DNA of 64,000 bases, taken from positions 62,001 through 126,000 of the IMG/VR virus record IMGVR_UViG_3300047489_000453, one strand, 5' to 3'. The notes beneath the pieces were generated by a model, which saw only the letters and a program-made list of their open reading frames with translations, was not told the DNA's origin and ran no database searches. This document shows, piece after piece, positions 42,157 through 50,098 of this stretch. This DNA is from a virus. The translations under genes were made by a program, and so were the position numbers. Positions within the stretch are counted from its first letter, which is position 1; each line of letters opens with the position of its first letter.

Positions 42157-42915
42157 TTAAAGAACACCATTGCCTGGTTTAAATTCCTTGGGTTTCTCAT
42201 CAATATAATCATAACCGCTTTGTGGAGACGCCTCCACTTCTTTATCCTTATCAATATTGTCCTTAACTTCGTCTGGAAGATCCTTTTCCTGGCTTATTGG
42301 AACCAGGCAATGCTCGTATGGGCCGAACTTATGGTGTATTGCTGGCGGCTTGATAAGGAACAAGCTATCTATGCCGTCAACCATAACGCCTATAAAAGCA
42401 GCAGACTCATTAGCCAGCTTGCTTGTAAACGGATAAAACTCTCCTGAGCCAGCATACCTTAAGTCAGTTGTTAAAACCAGATAACCAGGAACTACTGTTA
42501 CCCCATGATATTTGTAGTTCAAAGTTGCCAATCCAGGCATATCAAAATAAACTCTTACAGATGGCGGAATTACGGCAGAGTCTGGTAAAGGTGCTGACGG
42601 GTGGACATGATTACCGCCGTCTAAGGTAGGAGACACTGTGCCAAGATTAGGAGGCGGAGACCCGGTAAGATCGCTTCTAAATTTCTTCAAGTTTTCAGCT
42701 ATTACCTTTGATCTGTCAGTCTCGCTTAAAGACCTTAGCTCATTTACCTTGTCTTGTTTGACAGCGTACGGGTTGCCGCCTAGAGACTTCATAGCATTAA
42801 GGTCTATAGTGAATGAGTCTAGTTCATGGGGGTCTACTACTATTTTTGTTACGTTTTTGTTTGAATCTATGTTTGATCCATTGGTTATAGAAGCCAGGCC
42901 ATTATGATCATTCAT
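42157..42915 (-). CDS. Hypothetical protein upstream of portal (252 aa)
   Basis: Residues 1-110 are polar and probably flexible; 115-210 form a beta-rich domain (VRVYFDMPGLATLNYKYHG and VVPGYLVLTTDLRYAG). Acidic tail. Not recognised; perhaps a virion assembly factor by position. AAAGGA lies upstream. The palindrome copy at 42222-42237 codes for VEASPQ in its C-terminus. Confidence 0.6.
   Translation of the reverse strand: MNDHNGLASITNGSNIDSNKNVTKIVVDPHELDSFTIDLNAMKSLGGNPYAVKQDKVNELRSLSETDRSKVIAENLKKFRSDLTGSPPPNLGTVSPTLDGGNHVHPSAPLPDSAVIPPSVRVYFDMPGLATLNYKYHGVTVVPGYLVLTTDLRYAGSGEFYPFTSKLANESAAFIGVMVDGIDSLFLIKPPAIHHKFGPYEHCLVPISQEKDLPDEVKDNIDKDKEVEASPQSGYDYIDEKPKEFKPGNGVL
42222..42237. repeat. 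16-bp palindromic site, copy 6 (GTGGAGACGCCTCCAC)
   Basis: One mismatch from the perfect palindrome, inside a coding sequence. Confidence 0.8.
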
Positions 42916-42991
42916 CTGTTATTCCTTTCGTTTACCTAACAATGTTAGTTTATAATCTAACTTTTTACTGTTTTACGTCTGAATAAGCAAC

Positions 42992-43156
42992 ATGATATCA
43001 ATAGAAAGGATTATAAGTTTTCTTGAAGAAGTCCAATTATTTATTGAGACTAGCACTTGGTTCCATTATGTTTTTGCCTTGTCTGCCGTATATCTTACGA
43101 TTAACGCCCCGCTTATTATAGACTACTTATTAGGCAGTGATCCTTTTGATGGCTAA
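42992..43156 (+). CDS. Small plus-strand membrane protein (54 aa)
   Basis: An ORF on the opposite strand to all neighbours, starting 35 bases after a TATAAT box (42951-42956) and stopping just before a bidirectional terminator. It has a helical start (ISIERIISFLEEVQLF) and one hydrophobic segment (WFHYVFALSAVYLTI). The ribosome site is weak, so expression is uncertain. Confidence 0.45.
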   Translation: MISIERIISFLEEVQLFIETSTWFHYVFALSAVYLTINAPLIIDYLLGSDPFDG

Positions 43157-43160
43157 TAGC

Positions 43161-43197
43161 TAAAAAAAATCACAGGAGCGAACTCCTGTGATTTTTG
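43161..43197. terminator. Bidirectional terminator
   Basis: Perfect 11-bp stem AATCACAGGAG/CTCCTGTGATT (43168-43193), loop CGAA, with T-runs on both strands. The minus-strand tail is AGCTATTAGCC. Confidence 0.9.
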
Positions 43198-43198
43198 G

Positions 43199-43399
43199 TT
43201 AGTCTTCGTAGATCATCTCTACGACCTCTAACCGGTAGCAGTCGTTACCAAGAAAGTTTTCTAGCTTCTTGGTCAGGTCAAGCATTGATTCTGCTTTGAC
43301 CATGGTTCTATACTGCCCTCCGCCTGGGAGTACAGTCCTGGATGGGCAGGGGTAAAGCCACGCTATTACTGCGTAGCTTGTTTCATCTTTTTCTTCTAT
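43199..43399 (-). CDS. Hypothetical protein (66 aa) apparently starting at ATA
   Basis: The frame encodes a convincing small protein (EEKDETSYAVIAWLYPC, MVKAESMLDLTKKLENFLG, LEVVEMIYED), but no ATG, GTG or TTG lies between its upstream stop and residue 33. An AAGGAG site lies eight bases before an ATA codon (43397-43399), which also overlaps the stop of the preceding gene (AATAG). An ATA start, an error of one base (ATG expected) or a ribosomal slip from the upstream gene are possible. Confidence 0.5.
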   Translation of the reverse strand: MEEKDETSYAVIAWLYPCPSRTVLPGGGQYRTMVKAESMLDLTKKLENFLGNDCYRLEVVEMIYED

Positions 43400-43590
43400 T
43401 GTACTATCTCCTTATAAAAGGGATAAACCTTAACAACATAAACTTCAACAGTGTTATTCGAAACCGTCTCTATCCTAACGTCGCCAATGAAGTTGTTTTC
43501 ATCGGCAAATTTTAACGCTTTATGGACTATCTGTCTTTCCAATACAGTATCCAAAGACCAGTTGTTACAAACTTCAGCCTGAAGAATCAT
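43396..43590 (-). CDS. Hypothetical protein (64 aa)
   Basis: Small alpha/beta protein (TVLERQIVHKALKFADENNF and NTVEVYVVKVYP). The ATG at 43590 has GGAGG ten bases upstream. It follows the terminator hairpin of the large non-coding region. Not recognised. Confidence 0.6.
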   Translation of the reverse strand: MILQAEVCNNWSLDTVLERQIVHKALKFADENNFIGDVRIETVSNNTVEVYVVKVYPFYKEIVQ

Positions 43591-43611
43591 AGTAACGTAA
43601 CCTCCGTGTTA

Positions 43612-43661
43612 AAAAATGAACCGGGTCTATCAAAACGAATGATTTAGTTTGATAGACCCGG
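43612..43661 (-). terminator. Terminator of the large non-coding RNA
   Basis: Perfect 14-bp stem CCGGGTCTATCAAA with TTTGATAGACCCGG (43621-43634/43648-43661), 13-nt loop, followed on the minus strand by TTCATTTTTT. Confidence 0.8.
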
Positions 43662-44232
43662 CCTGGTATGACGCCCGCCCAGACAGAATAGTTACAAGAC
43701 CGAAGTCTTTTATTCCCTGAGGCCGAACGGCGTTTTTGAGAAGATCGCTCAGACCTGGCTTTAGTTGACTAGCAGGGTTGAAAGCTTATAGCAGTAACCC
43801 AAGGCCAACAACACCAGCTGTTAGGTATAGTAATCCGCCGACGCTAATCGACAAACCTCTATACTAGCCGAACACCTTCTCCCCGTTAGATAATGCTACT
43901 TCACGGTTTAGGCAGCATTCTGACTAGGCGCTCTGGAACTAAGGGTATATCGAAACGAGTCAGACTAGTTATTAAAGGCTTGCGCCCTTAAAGGTCAGAA
44001 TGAGGTATTCGAAACGGCCTAAGCCTTATCTTAGCTCTGATCGACCTGGAAGTAGGTAGGCAAACTTATTACTGCGTTGGCGCTACTTGCGAGTCGCACG
44101 AAACCCGGTAAGAGAGGTATGTGTTTTATACTCTCCGCAGGGTAAGGCAGCAATGAGCCAGCTACGTACTCAGACTGGAGACGTCAGATTCTCCGGCCAC
44201 CGGAACTAATTGCTCAGCTCCGATACGAAGGA
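43612..44232 (-). ncRNA. Large structured non-coding RNA candidate (about 620 nt)
   Basis: No ORF of any length is convincing here on either strand, in a genome that otherwise leaves few gaps. Many complementary segments exist: 43994-44002 with 43916-43924 (9 bp), GGGTT/AACCC at 43775-43800 with an inner GCT/AGC, CTGAG/CTCAG at 43717-43752, and ACCC/GGGT around a GAGAGTAT hairpin near 44105-44145. On the minus strand AAGAC-UUCG-GUCUU forms a classic cUUCGg hairpin (43697-43710), and GTTTCGA is repeated in two T-loop-like arms (44005-44016, 43946-43957). The unit ends in a perfect 14-bp hairpin with a T-run (43612-43661). It is preceded by genes read from promoter P7. Size and setting recall the GOLLD and ROOL RNAs of phages; membership is not shown. 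Confidence 0.65.
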
Positions 44233-44922
44233 TTACTCCTCCGATTTTTTTATTACCTTGCTTTTCTTAGCAAGGTTATAGCCCATTCCCAGCTTATTAA
44301 GCTGGTGCTGAAAGCCGTATTGGGTTATGAAGTTTCCTTCATCACCCAGTAGGCCCTCAAAATCATAACACTGCGGGTTATCATCCCCCAGAACGAACCC
44401 CTCTGGGAGGAGTTCGTTGGGGATGAAAGTAAAATCCCCCATTTTATTTTTTATTAAGGTTTGGTAAAGAGCGTCCAGCTTTTTAGGCTCGTTAGAGCCC
44501 GCAAACCTGGACAACCCACCTATATCCAACACGTCTAAGTCTGGTACCTGACTTTCTAAAAAGCCGGTCACCAGTTTTGGTTGTCTCATGTGAACGCATT
44601 CCTGCGTCGACAGCCTAGCCTCCGCTAGGCAAGCAGCTGCCGCCACATACGGGTTTTTTCCCAGCCCGTGAAGGGCTGGTATGAACGAGCAGACTGCCTG
44701 GCGCTTGCCATCGCGCCACTGCCATATGGTAACCGAACGGTTACCATATCTGGACAGACATATTACCTTTTCAATAGGTAATATTTTGTTGAGCAGCACT
44801 GTCTTTGGCTTCTCTGGAAGCCAACACATCCACGCTTTGTCGTCGAACTTCCCACCAAATATCCTTTTTACTCCTAGTTCGGCGACCTGATCCATAGAAA
44901 CCTCAGACGCTACTACATCCAT
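44233..44922 (-). CDS. Hypothetical protein (229 aa)
   Basis: Soluble alpha/beta protein with no recognised motifs; VTIWQWRDGKRQAVCSFIPA and YDFEGLLGDEGNFITQYGFQ are its more distinctive parts. Basic C-terminus. AAAGGAG lies seven bases upstream. It is the last gene before the large non-coding RNA in the P7 unit. Confidence 0.65.
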   Translation of the reverse strand: MDVVASEVSMDQVAELGVKRIFGGKFDDKAWMCWLPEKPKTVLLNKILPIEKVICLSRYGNRSVTIWQWRDGKRQAVCSFIPALHGLGKNPYVAAAACLAEARLSTQECVHMRQPKLVTGFLESQVPDLDVLDIGGLSRFAGSNEPKKLDALYQTLIKNKMGDFTFIPNELLPEGFVLGDDNPQCYDFEGLLGDEGNFITQYGFQHQLNKLGMGYNLAKKSKVIKKSEE

Positions 44923-44941
44923 GACTGACTCCTTTCATGGG

Positions 44942-45190
44942 CTACCTTCTGGGCAGCCATTTAACGCTGTCAAAAGGGACAGCTACCTTGGTGCGCCTTG
45001 CACCTCTATCGCCACCTTTAAGGGTGCAGATAAGTCTGTTCCCCTTAGAGTGGCGGCGAGTAACTTCTATGTACTCGCCATCTATTAGGACATGCGGCTT
45101 CAAGGGAAGCCTCTTATTCCCCTTGTTTGAGCCTTTACTAAAAGCCCAAACAAGGAACCCTATGATGGATATGGCAAATAATGCTTCCAT
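44942..45190 (-). CDS. Small membrane protein (82 aa)
   Basis: The start is the ATG at 45190, six bases after AAAGGA; the frame is open to 45229. One N-terminal transmembrane segment (ALFAISIIGFLVWAF) is followed by a basic beta-rich domain (HVLIDGEYIEVTRRHSKGN). First gene behind promoter P7. Confidence 0.6.
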   Translation of the reverse strand: MEALFAISIIGFLVWAFSKGSNKGNKRLPLKPHVLIDGEYIEVTRRHSKGNRLICTLKGGDRGARRTKVAVPFDSVKWLPRR

Positions 45191-45230
45191 TGGGTGTCCT
45201 TTCTTGTCGCCAATAACACATGGCAACATA

Positions 45231-45261
45231 ATATTATGACGCGTTTTTGCCCTGAATTTAG
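45231..45261 (-). promoter_or_regulatory. Phage promoter P7
   Basis: CTAAATTCA and GTCATAATAT, 12 bases apart. It reads into the 82- and 229-aa genes and probably the large structured RNA. Confidence 0.78.
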
Positions 45262-45263
45262 GG

Positions 45264-45626
45264 CTAGGAATTGAACTCTTCGTCGTCGTCGATCACATCT
45301 GGATCATCAAAAAGAAAGCCGTCTACGTCTATCTCGACGGAGTCATCGACATGGGTAAGATCGGCTTCGATAATGTTGTTACTTGATATAAGCTTTCTTG
45401 GAGGAAGTGAAATGTGCCATCTCTCGCCTTTGACTATAAAGCAAGATACTCTTTTCTTGACTAGTTTTCTAAGCTCAACTACAAGGTCGTCCTTGGCAGT
45501 AAACTCCTTGCACTCGGGCTTTCCAAAATCAGGCACCACTATCAGATAGAACTTGTCAGGGTTGCTATCTTCAGCATGGCCTGTTTCAGGTTCGCTCTGG
45601 CCATTGTGCATCTGGTCCGCCTTCAT
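45264..45626 (-). CDS. Hypothetical acidic protein (120 aa)
   Basis: A beta-rich core (KFYLIVVPDFGKPEC and SCFIVKGERWHISLPPRK) and an acidic tail (DDPDVIDDDEEFNS). The ATG at 45611 has a better placed AAGG than the one at 45626. It overlaps the gene before it. Not recognised. Confidence 0.6.
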   Translation of the reverse strand: MKADQMHNGQSEPETGHAEDSNPDKFYLIVVPDFGKPECKEFTAKDDLVVELRKLVKKRVSCFIVKGERWHISLPPRKLISSNNIIEADLTHVDDSVEIDVDGFLFDDPDVIDDDEEFNS

Positions 45627-45885
45627 AAATAATCGTCAAGGCAATTAATACTGCTCGGCTAGTCATATCCTTGTCGAGCCACCGGCTGCTAATTCCTGGT
45701 GGAGACGTAGACACAATTGTAACCCTGTTAGTAGCAACCCAATAGTTAATAGACTCGTCCAGAGGCTCAGTTACTTTAACCAGTCTCCAGTCATCAGGCG
45801 CTGCTCCTGCTGGTCGCTCGTATATTCTTTCTTCCACGAAAGTTTTAGTCTTTAAAAGCCTGGACTCATTGGTCGAGTGGTTCAT
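45586..45885 (-). CDS. Hypothetical protein (99 aa)
   Basis: Soluble (KTFVEERIYERPAGAAPDDW and SINYWVATNRVTIVST). It overlaps both neighbours by 20-41 bases, suggesting coupled translation. A half-site of the palindrome lies at 45699-45714 (three mismatches). Not recognised. Confidence 0.55.
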   Translation of the reverse strand: MNHSTNESRLLKTKTFVEERIYERPAGAAPDDWRLVKVTEPLDESINYWVATNRVTIVSTSPPGISSRWLDKDMTSRAVLIALTIIYEGGPDAQWPERT

Positions 45886-46531
45886 TATTAATAGCCCTCA
45901 TTAACCTTATAGCTTCCCTATCTGCCGGTTTTTTAACTAGCTGTGGTACAGGGTAACCTGTGCATATCCAGCTGCAGGCAGATCCTTTTAGATCCCAAAC
46001 ATAAGGTTCTATGAACTTTCCTGGCATCTTCGGGTCAGGTATCTTAACCTTTACAGCCTCACAAAGAAACATGTAATTTTTGGCCCTATTTAGAATAGTC
46101 ATCTTTCCAATAGCTTTTTCTATATGTGGCCAGTGCTCAATTGAAGTAAAAGCCAACATCCTGTCATGGCCGCCGCTGTTGTCAATAAAGTCAAAGTTAC
46201 TGAATAACTTTCGGTTAAAAGTAAGAATGTTTACAACATCGTCTTTGCCACACCAGGCCTGATATTCGGCAAGGGGGTCAAAGTCTAATCCTCCCTTTGA
46301 GAACAGGGACGTATGGTTAAAGAATACGAAGTCCGAGGACAAGTCAGATAGCGAGCTAGACACATCAGCCCTTTTAAGAGGGGGCATCTTTTTGAGCTCT
46401 TCGGCTGACGGGGTATCTATTCTGCCGTCAACAATGCCTTCCTCTACCGGAACTTTTCCTATTAGCTCATACTCCGGTATGGACTTCATGTAGTCTTCTA
46501 CAACTTCTTGTGATAATCTCTTGCCGCTCAT
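45866..46531 (-). CDS. Hypothetical protein (221 aa)
   Basis: Mixed alpha/beta protein; FVFFNHTSLFSKGGLDFDPL and HDRMLAFTSIEHWPHIEKAI are distinctive, and a cysteine pair (SACSWICTG) lies near the C-terminus. Not recognised. Part of the operon leading from the DNA-repair genes. Confidence 0.6.
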   Translation of the reverse strand: MSGKRLSQEVVEDYMKSIPEYELIGKVPVEEGIVDGRIDTPSAEELKKMPPLKRADVSSSLSDLSSDFVFFNHTSLFSKGGLDFDPLAEYQAWCGKDDVVNILTFNRKLFSNFDFIDNSGGHDRMLAFTSIEHWPHIEKAIGKMTILNRAKNYMFLCEAVKVKIPDPKMPGKFIEPYVWDLKGSACSWICTGYPVPQLVKKPADREAIRLMRAINNEPLDQ

Positions 46532-46533
46532 TA

Positions 46534-47484
46534 TTATTTCCTAGGTATGGTTAGCACTATATTTGAGTGTTTATCCCTTACAAAAACACTGGTCTCGTCT
46601 GAGAAGCATTCGTAATAGTTAGACTTGTCAACCATTATTGATAAAGCCTCAGAGTCTTTTACTTTATCGTCAGAGTCGGCTTCCTGGAAAGCTAGAAAGA
46701 CTACGCCTCTGGCGCACGTACTTAGTGTGCAATTGTTAAAGCACATATGGGCCTTTTTAAGGCTGGTATAGTTCTTTTCAGAATAACCGTACCCGGCGCT
46801 CAGCTCGTCTACAACCATGACTTCAAGAGTTTTAAGTTTGCTGCCCTCGGCCATTAAATCTTTAATACCGCCACTACTGCGGCATTTTAATCTACCCTGC
46901 CAGTCTTCAGGTTTGACTCTTTTATAGTTTTTATTGAGCTTTTTGTTAAAGGTTTTAAGGCTTAGATGCAGGCAGCAATTTTCATTAATTTCACACCTAT
47001 CTAGGACATGAGCTATTACTGCGTCTAGGTCTTCGCGTTTACCGAGGAAAATATTAGGCACGTTGGAATTGATAATGTCGTCATTATCAAACCCAGCGTC
47101 AAACCTTTGCATATACTTTTCCCTGTTGTACACAGGTTTAAGAGACGGCATAGCTTTAGTGGACGCTGCCTGCTTGATCTTAACTACATTGTCAGAAAGG
47201 TACTTGGAGGCCTTTCCGCATGCCTTTGAGATTCTAAACGATTCTATAGGCGTAGCCTTGGCTATATGGATTACATCTTTTTTCAGCTTTTCAACGGACG
47301 CCTCGTCAGCGCCCATGGCTACTGCTTTTGACTTAATATCGTCAAGCGCCGCTTTTTCCAGCATTCTAGACAGCCTTAAGGCGTCCATAAAATACAGGCT
47401 GCTGGTGTTGTCTCCTGTCTCAAGTAAAAGACTTTTGAAAGAGTCCTTTGTAGCCTCAGTTATTTTCCTGTTACTTACTCTCAT
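46534..47484 (-). CDS. Hypothetical protein (316 aa)
   Basis: The start is taken at the ATG at 47484, eight bases after AAAGGA; the longer frame to 47529 would overlap the RuvC gene more. Helical, lysine-rich N-terminal half and a C-terminal domain with many cysteines (ENCCLHLSL and HMCFNNCTLSTCARG). Not recognised; its place next to RuvC suggests a DNA-related role. Confidence 0.6.
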   Translation of the reverse strand: MRVSNRKITEATKDSFKSLLLETGDNTSSLYFMDALRLSRMLEKAALDDIKSKAVAMGADEASVEKLKKDVIHIAKATPIESFRISKACGKASKYLSDNVVKIKQAASTKAMPSLKPVYNREKYMQRFDAGFDNDDIINSNVPNIFLGKREDLDAVIAHVLDRCEINENCCLHLSLKTFNKKLNKNYKRVKPEDWQGRLKCRSSGGIKDLMAEGSKLKTLEVMVVDELSAGYGYSEKNYTSLKKAHMCFNNCTLSTCARGVVFLAFQEADSDDKVKDSEALSIMVDKSNYYECFSDETSVFVRDKHSNIVLTIPRK

Positions 47485-48112
47485 TGCCGTTATCCTTTCT
47501 TTTATCAAATCCCATTCCATATTGCTCAACTGCTAGAGCGCAAACATATACGGAATCGGCTATGTTATCAACTCCAGAACTTTCATATCCTTCAGGGTCA
47601 AAGTCAAATCCAAACTCGTTATTACAAGCTTTGATTATATCTACCTTGTTGGCATTACCTTTTCCAGTTGCTCTTTTCTTTATAGTACCTATAGGCATTC
47701 CAGTGCAGGGTACACTGTTTTCTTCGGCCCAAGTGCTTACTGTGGCTTTGAGGGCTCCAAACCATTCGCAGGCAGGAGCGGCTCTTGCCAGTAAAGCTCC
47801 GGCACTCATAAAGCCTGTTCCGCTAGGAGGTGTATATCTTACGTCTTCATACGCAATAAGATCAGGTTTTATAGCTGACAAGAAATGCCTCAACCTAATA
47901 AACCTTATAGCGCCGGAATCATACGGCCCAGCCGACAAGTCTAACTGACCGGCATAAATTCTGGACTTGTTTATTCTGTCGTCTACGAAGCAATACGAGT
48001 AGCCGCAGTTCGTTCCAAGGTCTAAGCCTAGCACTGTCGCCATTCCAGTTACTTTGTTTAAAGCAACTTTTTCGGCCAGTTCGTCGGGATATCTTTCTAC
48101 GTTTAGTTTCAT
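47471..48112 (-). CDS. RuvC-like Holliday junction endonuclease
   Basis: A 213-residue RNase H-fold resolvase. The catalytic acids are visible: D31 in VLGLDLGTNCGY, E89 in LIAYEDV, and D182/D186 in GVDNIADSVYV. It would cut branched DNA before packaging. It begins right after the exonuclease stop (TAAATG). Confidence 0.85.
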   Translation of the reverse strand: MKLNVERYPDELAEKVALNKVTGMATVLGLDLGTNCGYSYCFVDDRINKSRIYAGQLDLSAGPYDSGAIRFIRLRHFLSAIKPDLIAYEDVRYTPPSGTGFMSAGALLARAAPACEWFGALKATVSTWAEENSVPCTGMPIGTIKKRATGKGNANKVDIIKACNNEFGFDFDPEGYESSGVDNIADSVYVCALAVEQYGMGFDKRKDNGNESK

Positions 48113-48891
48113 TTAACAGCTTTCATAATTGAATTTTTTGCTGACTCACAAAGTTTTCTGTATTCCTCAAACAAGTAATGCGTAAGTCTGCAGTCGTAAT
48201 CAGCCTCGTGGGCTGACCCAGTCATGTTGTACTTGTTGACTAGGTCGTACTTCTTGGCACAATGCCTGTCTAACGATGAGTATATTCGGCCTCCCTCGTT
48301 AACAAGTCTAGATGTAAAACTAAGCCAGTTATCGTCTTGAAACGGAGTTATTTTACTCTGCAGGCCTCTTTCTATGGCCATGGTGTCAAAGTAATTTATA
48401 CCCATTTTATCAAACTCAAAGTTCTCGTGATCGCCCAGTACTTGTTTTATATTATTATTCAACATTGGCTGGTCGAATCTTAGCCCGTTATGTGCTATCA
48501 GGCTGAAGTTATGGGACTTACAGATTTTTATAATATCCAAAAAATTTGTAAAAGCCTCATGAACAGGGACACCGTCCTTTTTCATTCTTTCAATACTATG
48601 CTTGTATGCCAGCTCTTGGTTATTGCTACGAGCCTGCATGTTGGCTCGGGTTGTAGCCATTCTGTTTTCAAGCCAGTCGCAAAAATGCTTATCTTTGTTA
48701 TGTGTCCAGTCTGGAGTATAGTTGGAGCACTCAATAAGCTCTTTGTTGACTACAACGGCGTATCCTAGTTGAACCACTAGGTCGTTATTGAAGTCCAGGC
48801 CTGTTGTTTCAATATCAAAAACCAAATAGTTTACTGGCAGAGGTCCAAGCTTGGACACTGTCTGCAGTAACCATATACTGCCGTCATCCAT
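48109..48891 (-). CDS. DnaQ-like DEDD exonuclease
   Basis: A 260-residue 3'-5' exonuclease. ExoI is FDIETTGLD (about residue 25), ExoII is IAHNGLRFDQPML (about 132) and ExoIII is HEADYDCRL (about 228), a DEDDh-type set. It could proofread or degrade host DNA. No polymerase domain. It overlaps RuvC by 4 bases. Confidence 0.85.
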   Translation of the reverse strand: MDDGSIWLLQTVSKLGPLPVNYLVFDIETTGLDFNNDLVVQLGYAVVVNKELIECSNYTPDWTHNKDKHFCDWLENRMATTRANMQARSNNQELAYKHSIERMKKDGVPVHEAFTNFLDIIKICKSHNFSLIAHNGLRFDQPMLNNNIKQVLGDHENFEFDKMGINYFDTMAIERGLQSKITPFQDDNWLSFTSRLVNEGGRIYSSLDRHCAKKYDLVNKYNMTGSAHEADYDCRLTHYLFEEYRKLCESAKNSIMKAVK

Positions 48892-48906
48892 GACTATCCG
48901 ATCGCA

Positions 48907-49404
48907 CTAGAACCAGGAACTTATCTTTCTAAGAATCCGTCCCAAGAAAGATTTATTCCCTAAACATAAATTATTGGCTGCCTTGACGGCCTGCTCCTCA
49001 AATCTCTTGTCATTGAGCGGAGACGGCTCATCTTCAACAAGTACGTCTCTTATGCCAAGATAAAAGGCAGCCAGCATAGTTTCTCCCATGGCAGCGTAAG
49101 CCAGTGTCCTTGCGTCAGGGCTGCAATCAAATAAGCCACTGGCCTGGGCCGCTTCCTTGGGATTATTTGGGCATTCTTCAGGCTTATTGCACATGGCCAT
49201 AAAAGTGGCCAAGGCCTTAGCCGTTTTAAGAAGTTCTTCGTCGCTTATCTTGTTCTTGTCTATAAAAGACAGCGCCCAGGCCTCGCCTGTTCCGCTAGCT
49301 ATTCTGTCCATGGCTGCTCGCATTATCCAGGGCCAGCAGTACGCTATATCCCTGCTGGGGTTGTACCTTCTCTTGTCTACGTGCCCTAGGATATTGGTGG
49401 CCAT
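48907..49404 (-). CDS. Hypothetical protein (165 aa)
   Basis: Helical and alanine-rich (KTAKALATFMAMCNKPEECP and GETMLAAFYLGIRDVLVED), with no recognised motif. GAGGA lies upstream. It abuts ThyX. Confidence 0.6.
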   Translation of the reverse strand: MATNILGHVDKRRYNPSRDIAYCWPWIMRAAMDRIASGTGEAWALSFIDKNKISDEELLKTAKALATFMAMCNKPEECPNNPKEAAQASGLFDCSPDARTLAYAAMGETMLAAFYLGIRDVLVEDEPSPLNDKRFEEQAVKAANNLCLGNKSFLGRILRKISSWF

Positions 49405-49409
49405 AGTAT

Positions 49410-50087
49410 TTAGTCCTCGCTATTCCAATGTTTAAAACTATCAGGAAACGCTCTTTCAGCTATACTGGACATGCATTCGGCGTATTTTCTTATCTCGTAT
49501 TGGGCAGCCGTACTATTTCTAAGTGATAAGAAATGCATCAAAGACCTAAGATTACACGAAGCGAACATAGCGGTATAAGTGCATACCGGCAGAACTCCTC
49601 TGGCAATCTCTCTGGCTACTCCCGCCTCTATTAGACTGTTGTATGTCTCGGCAGCCTTTTCATTCTGCTCTACATACAATTTGTCTAAAGCTACGTCTTT
49701 AAATTCTCCTTCGGACGCTTGTTTGTTAGTCTTTGACTGGTATCTCCAGTTAACGGGCTTATAGAACTCCAAGGGCACTGTCTCATTCATTTTTAAATAG
49801 CGCATACTCCATTCGTTGTAACTCCAGCCCGCTCTGTGTCTGTGCCACTCTCTTAGCACAAATATAGGGGCTTTTACAAAAAACTTAAGGAAAGTATGTT
49901 CAAATGGAGAACCGTGATTATTCTTTATAAGGTACTTTATTAATTTGCTGTCCTGCTCTGTTAGTGTTTCTGACTCCTTGGCGTAGCTGACCCTAGCACA
50001 GTTAACTACATCCAAGTCAGAACCAGAATAGGATACTAACTGCAGCTTTGAAATTCCGTCGCCTAAAGGATCCATAACCTCAATCAT
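49410..50087 (-). CDS. thyX: Flavin-dependent thymidylate synthase
   Basis: Makes dTMP from dUMP using FAD and methylene-tetrahydrofolate. The ThyX signature RHR-x7-SxR is RHRAGWSYNEWSMRY (residues 83-97), with HTFLKFFVKAPIFVLREWH before it. The 225-residue length is normal. It complements the RNR and the dNMP kinase in nucleotide supply. Confidence 0.95.
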   Translation of the reverse strand: MIEVMDPLGDGISKLQLVSYSGSDLDVVNCARVSYAKESETLTEQDSKLIKYLIKNNHGSPFEHTFLKFFVKAPIFVLREWHRHRAGWSYNEWSMRYLKMNETVPLEFYKPVNWRYQSKTNKQASEGEFKDVALDKLYVEQNEKAAETYNSLIEAGVAREIARGVLPVCTYTAMFASCNLRSLMHFLSLRNSTAAQYEIRKYAECMSSIAERAFPDSFKHWNSED

Positions 50088-50098
50088 AATAGCGCTTT

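Noticed and set aside
44167-44183. Further palindrome copy at CTGGAGACGTC
   Set aside because: Only one half matches; the rest follows the fold of the structured RNA. Half-sites near 5405, 39845, 49018 and 61157 were set aside for the same reason.
43612-44232. tRNA cluster or tmRNA in the long non-coding region
   Set aside because: T-loop-like arms (GTTTCGA) are present, but no 7-bp acceptor or anticodon arm lies at the right distance and no tag ORF is seen.
44265-44290. Terminator (CCTTGCT/AGCAAGG) at the end of the 229-aa gene
   Set aside because: On the transcribed strand it is followed by A-rich, not T-rich, sequence, so it should not stop transcription before the structured RNA.
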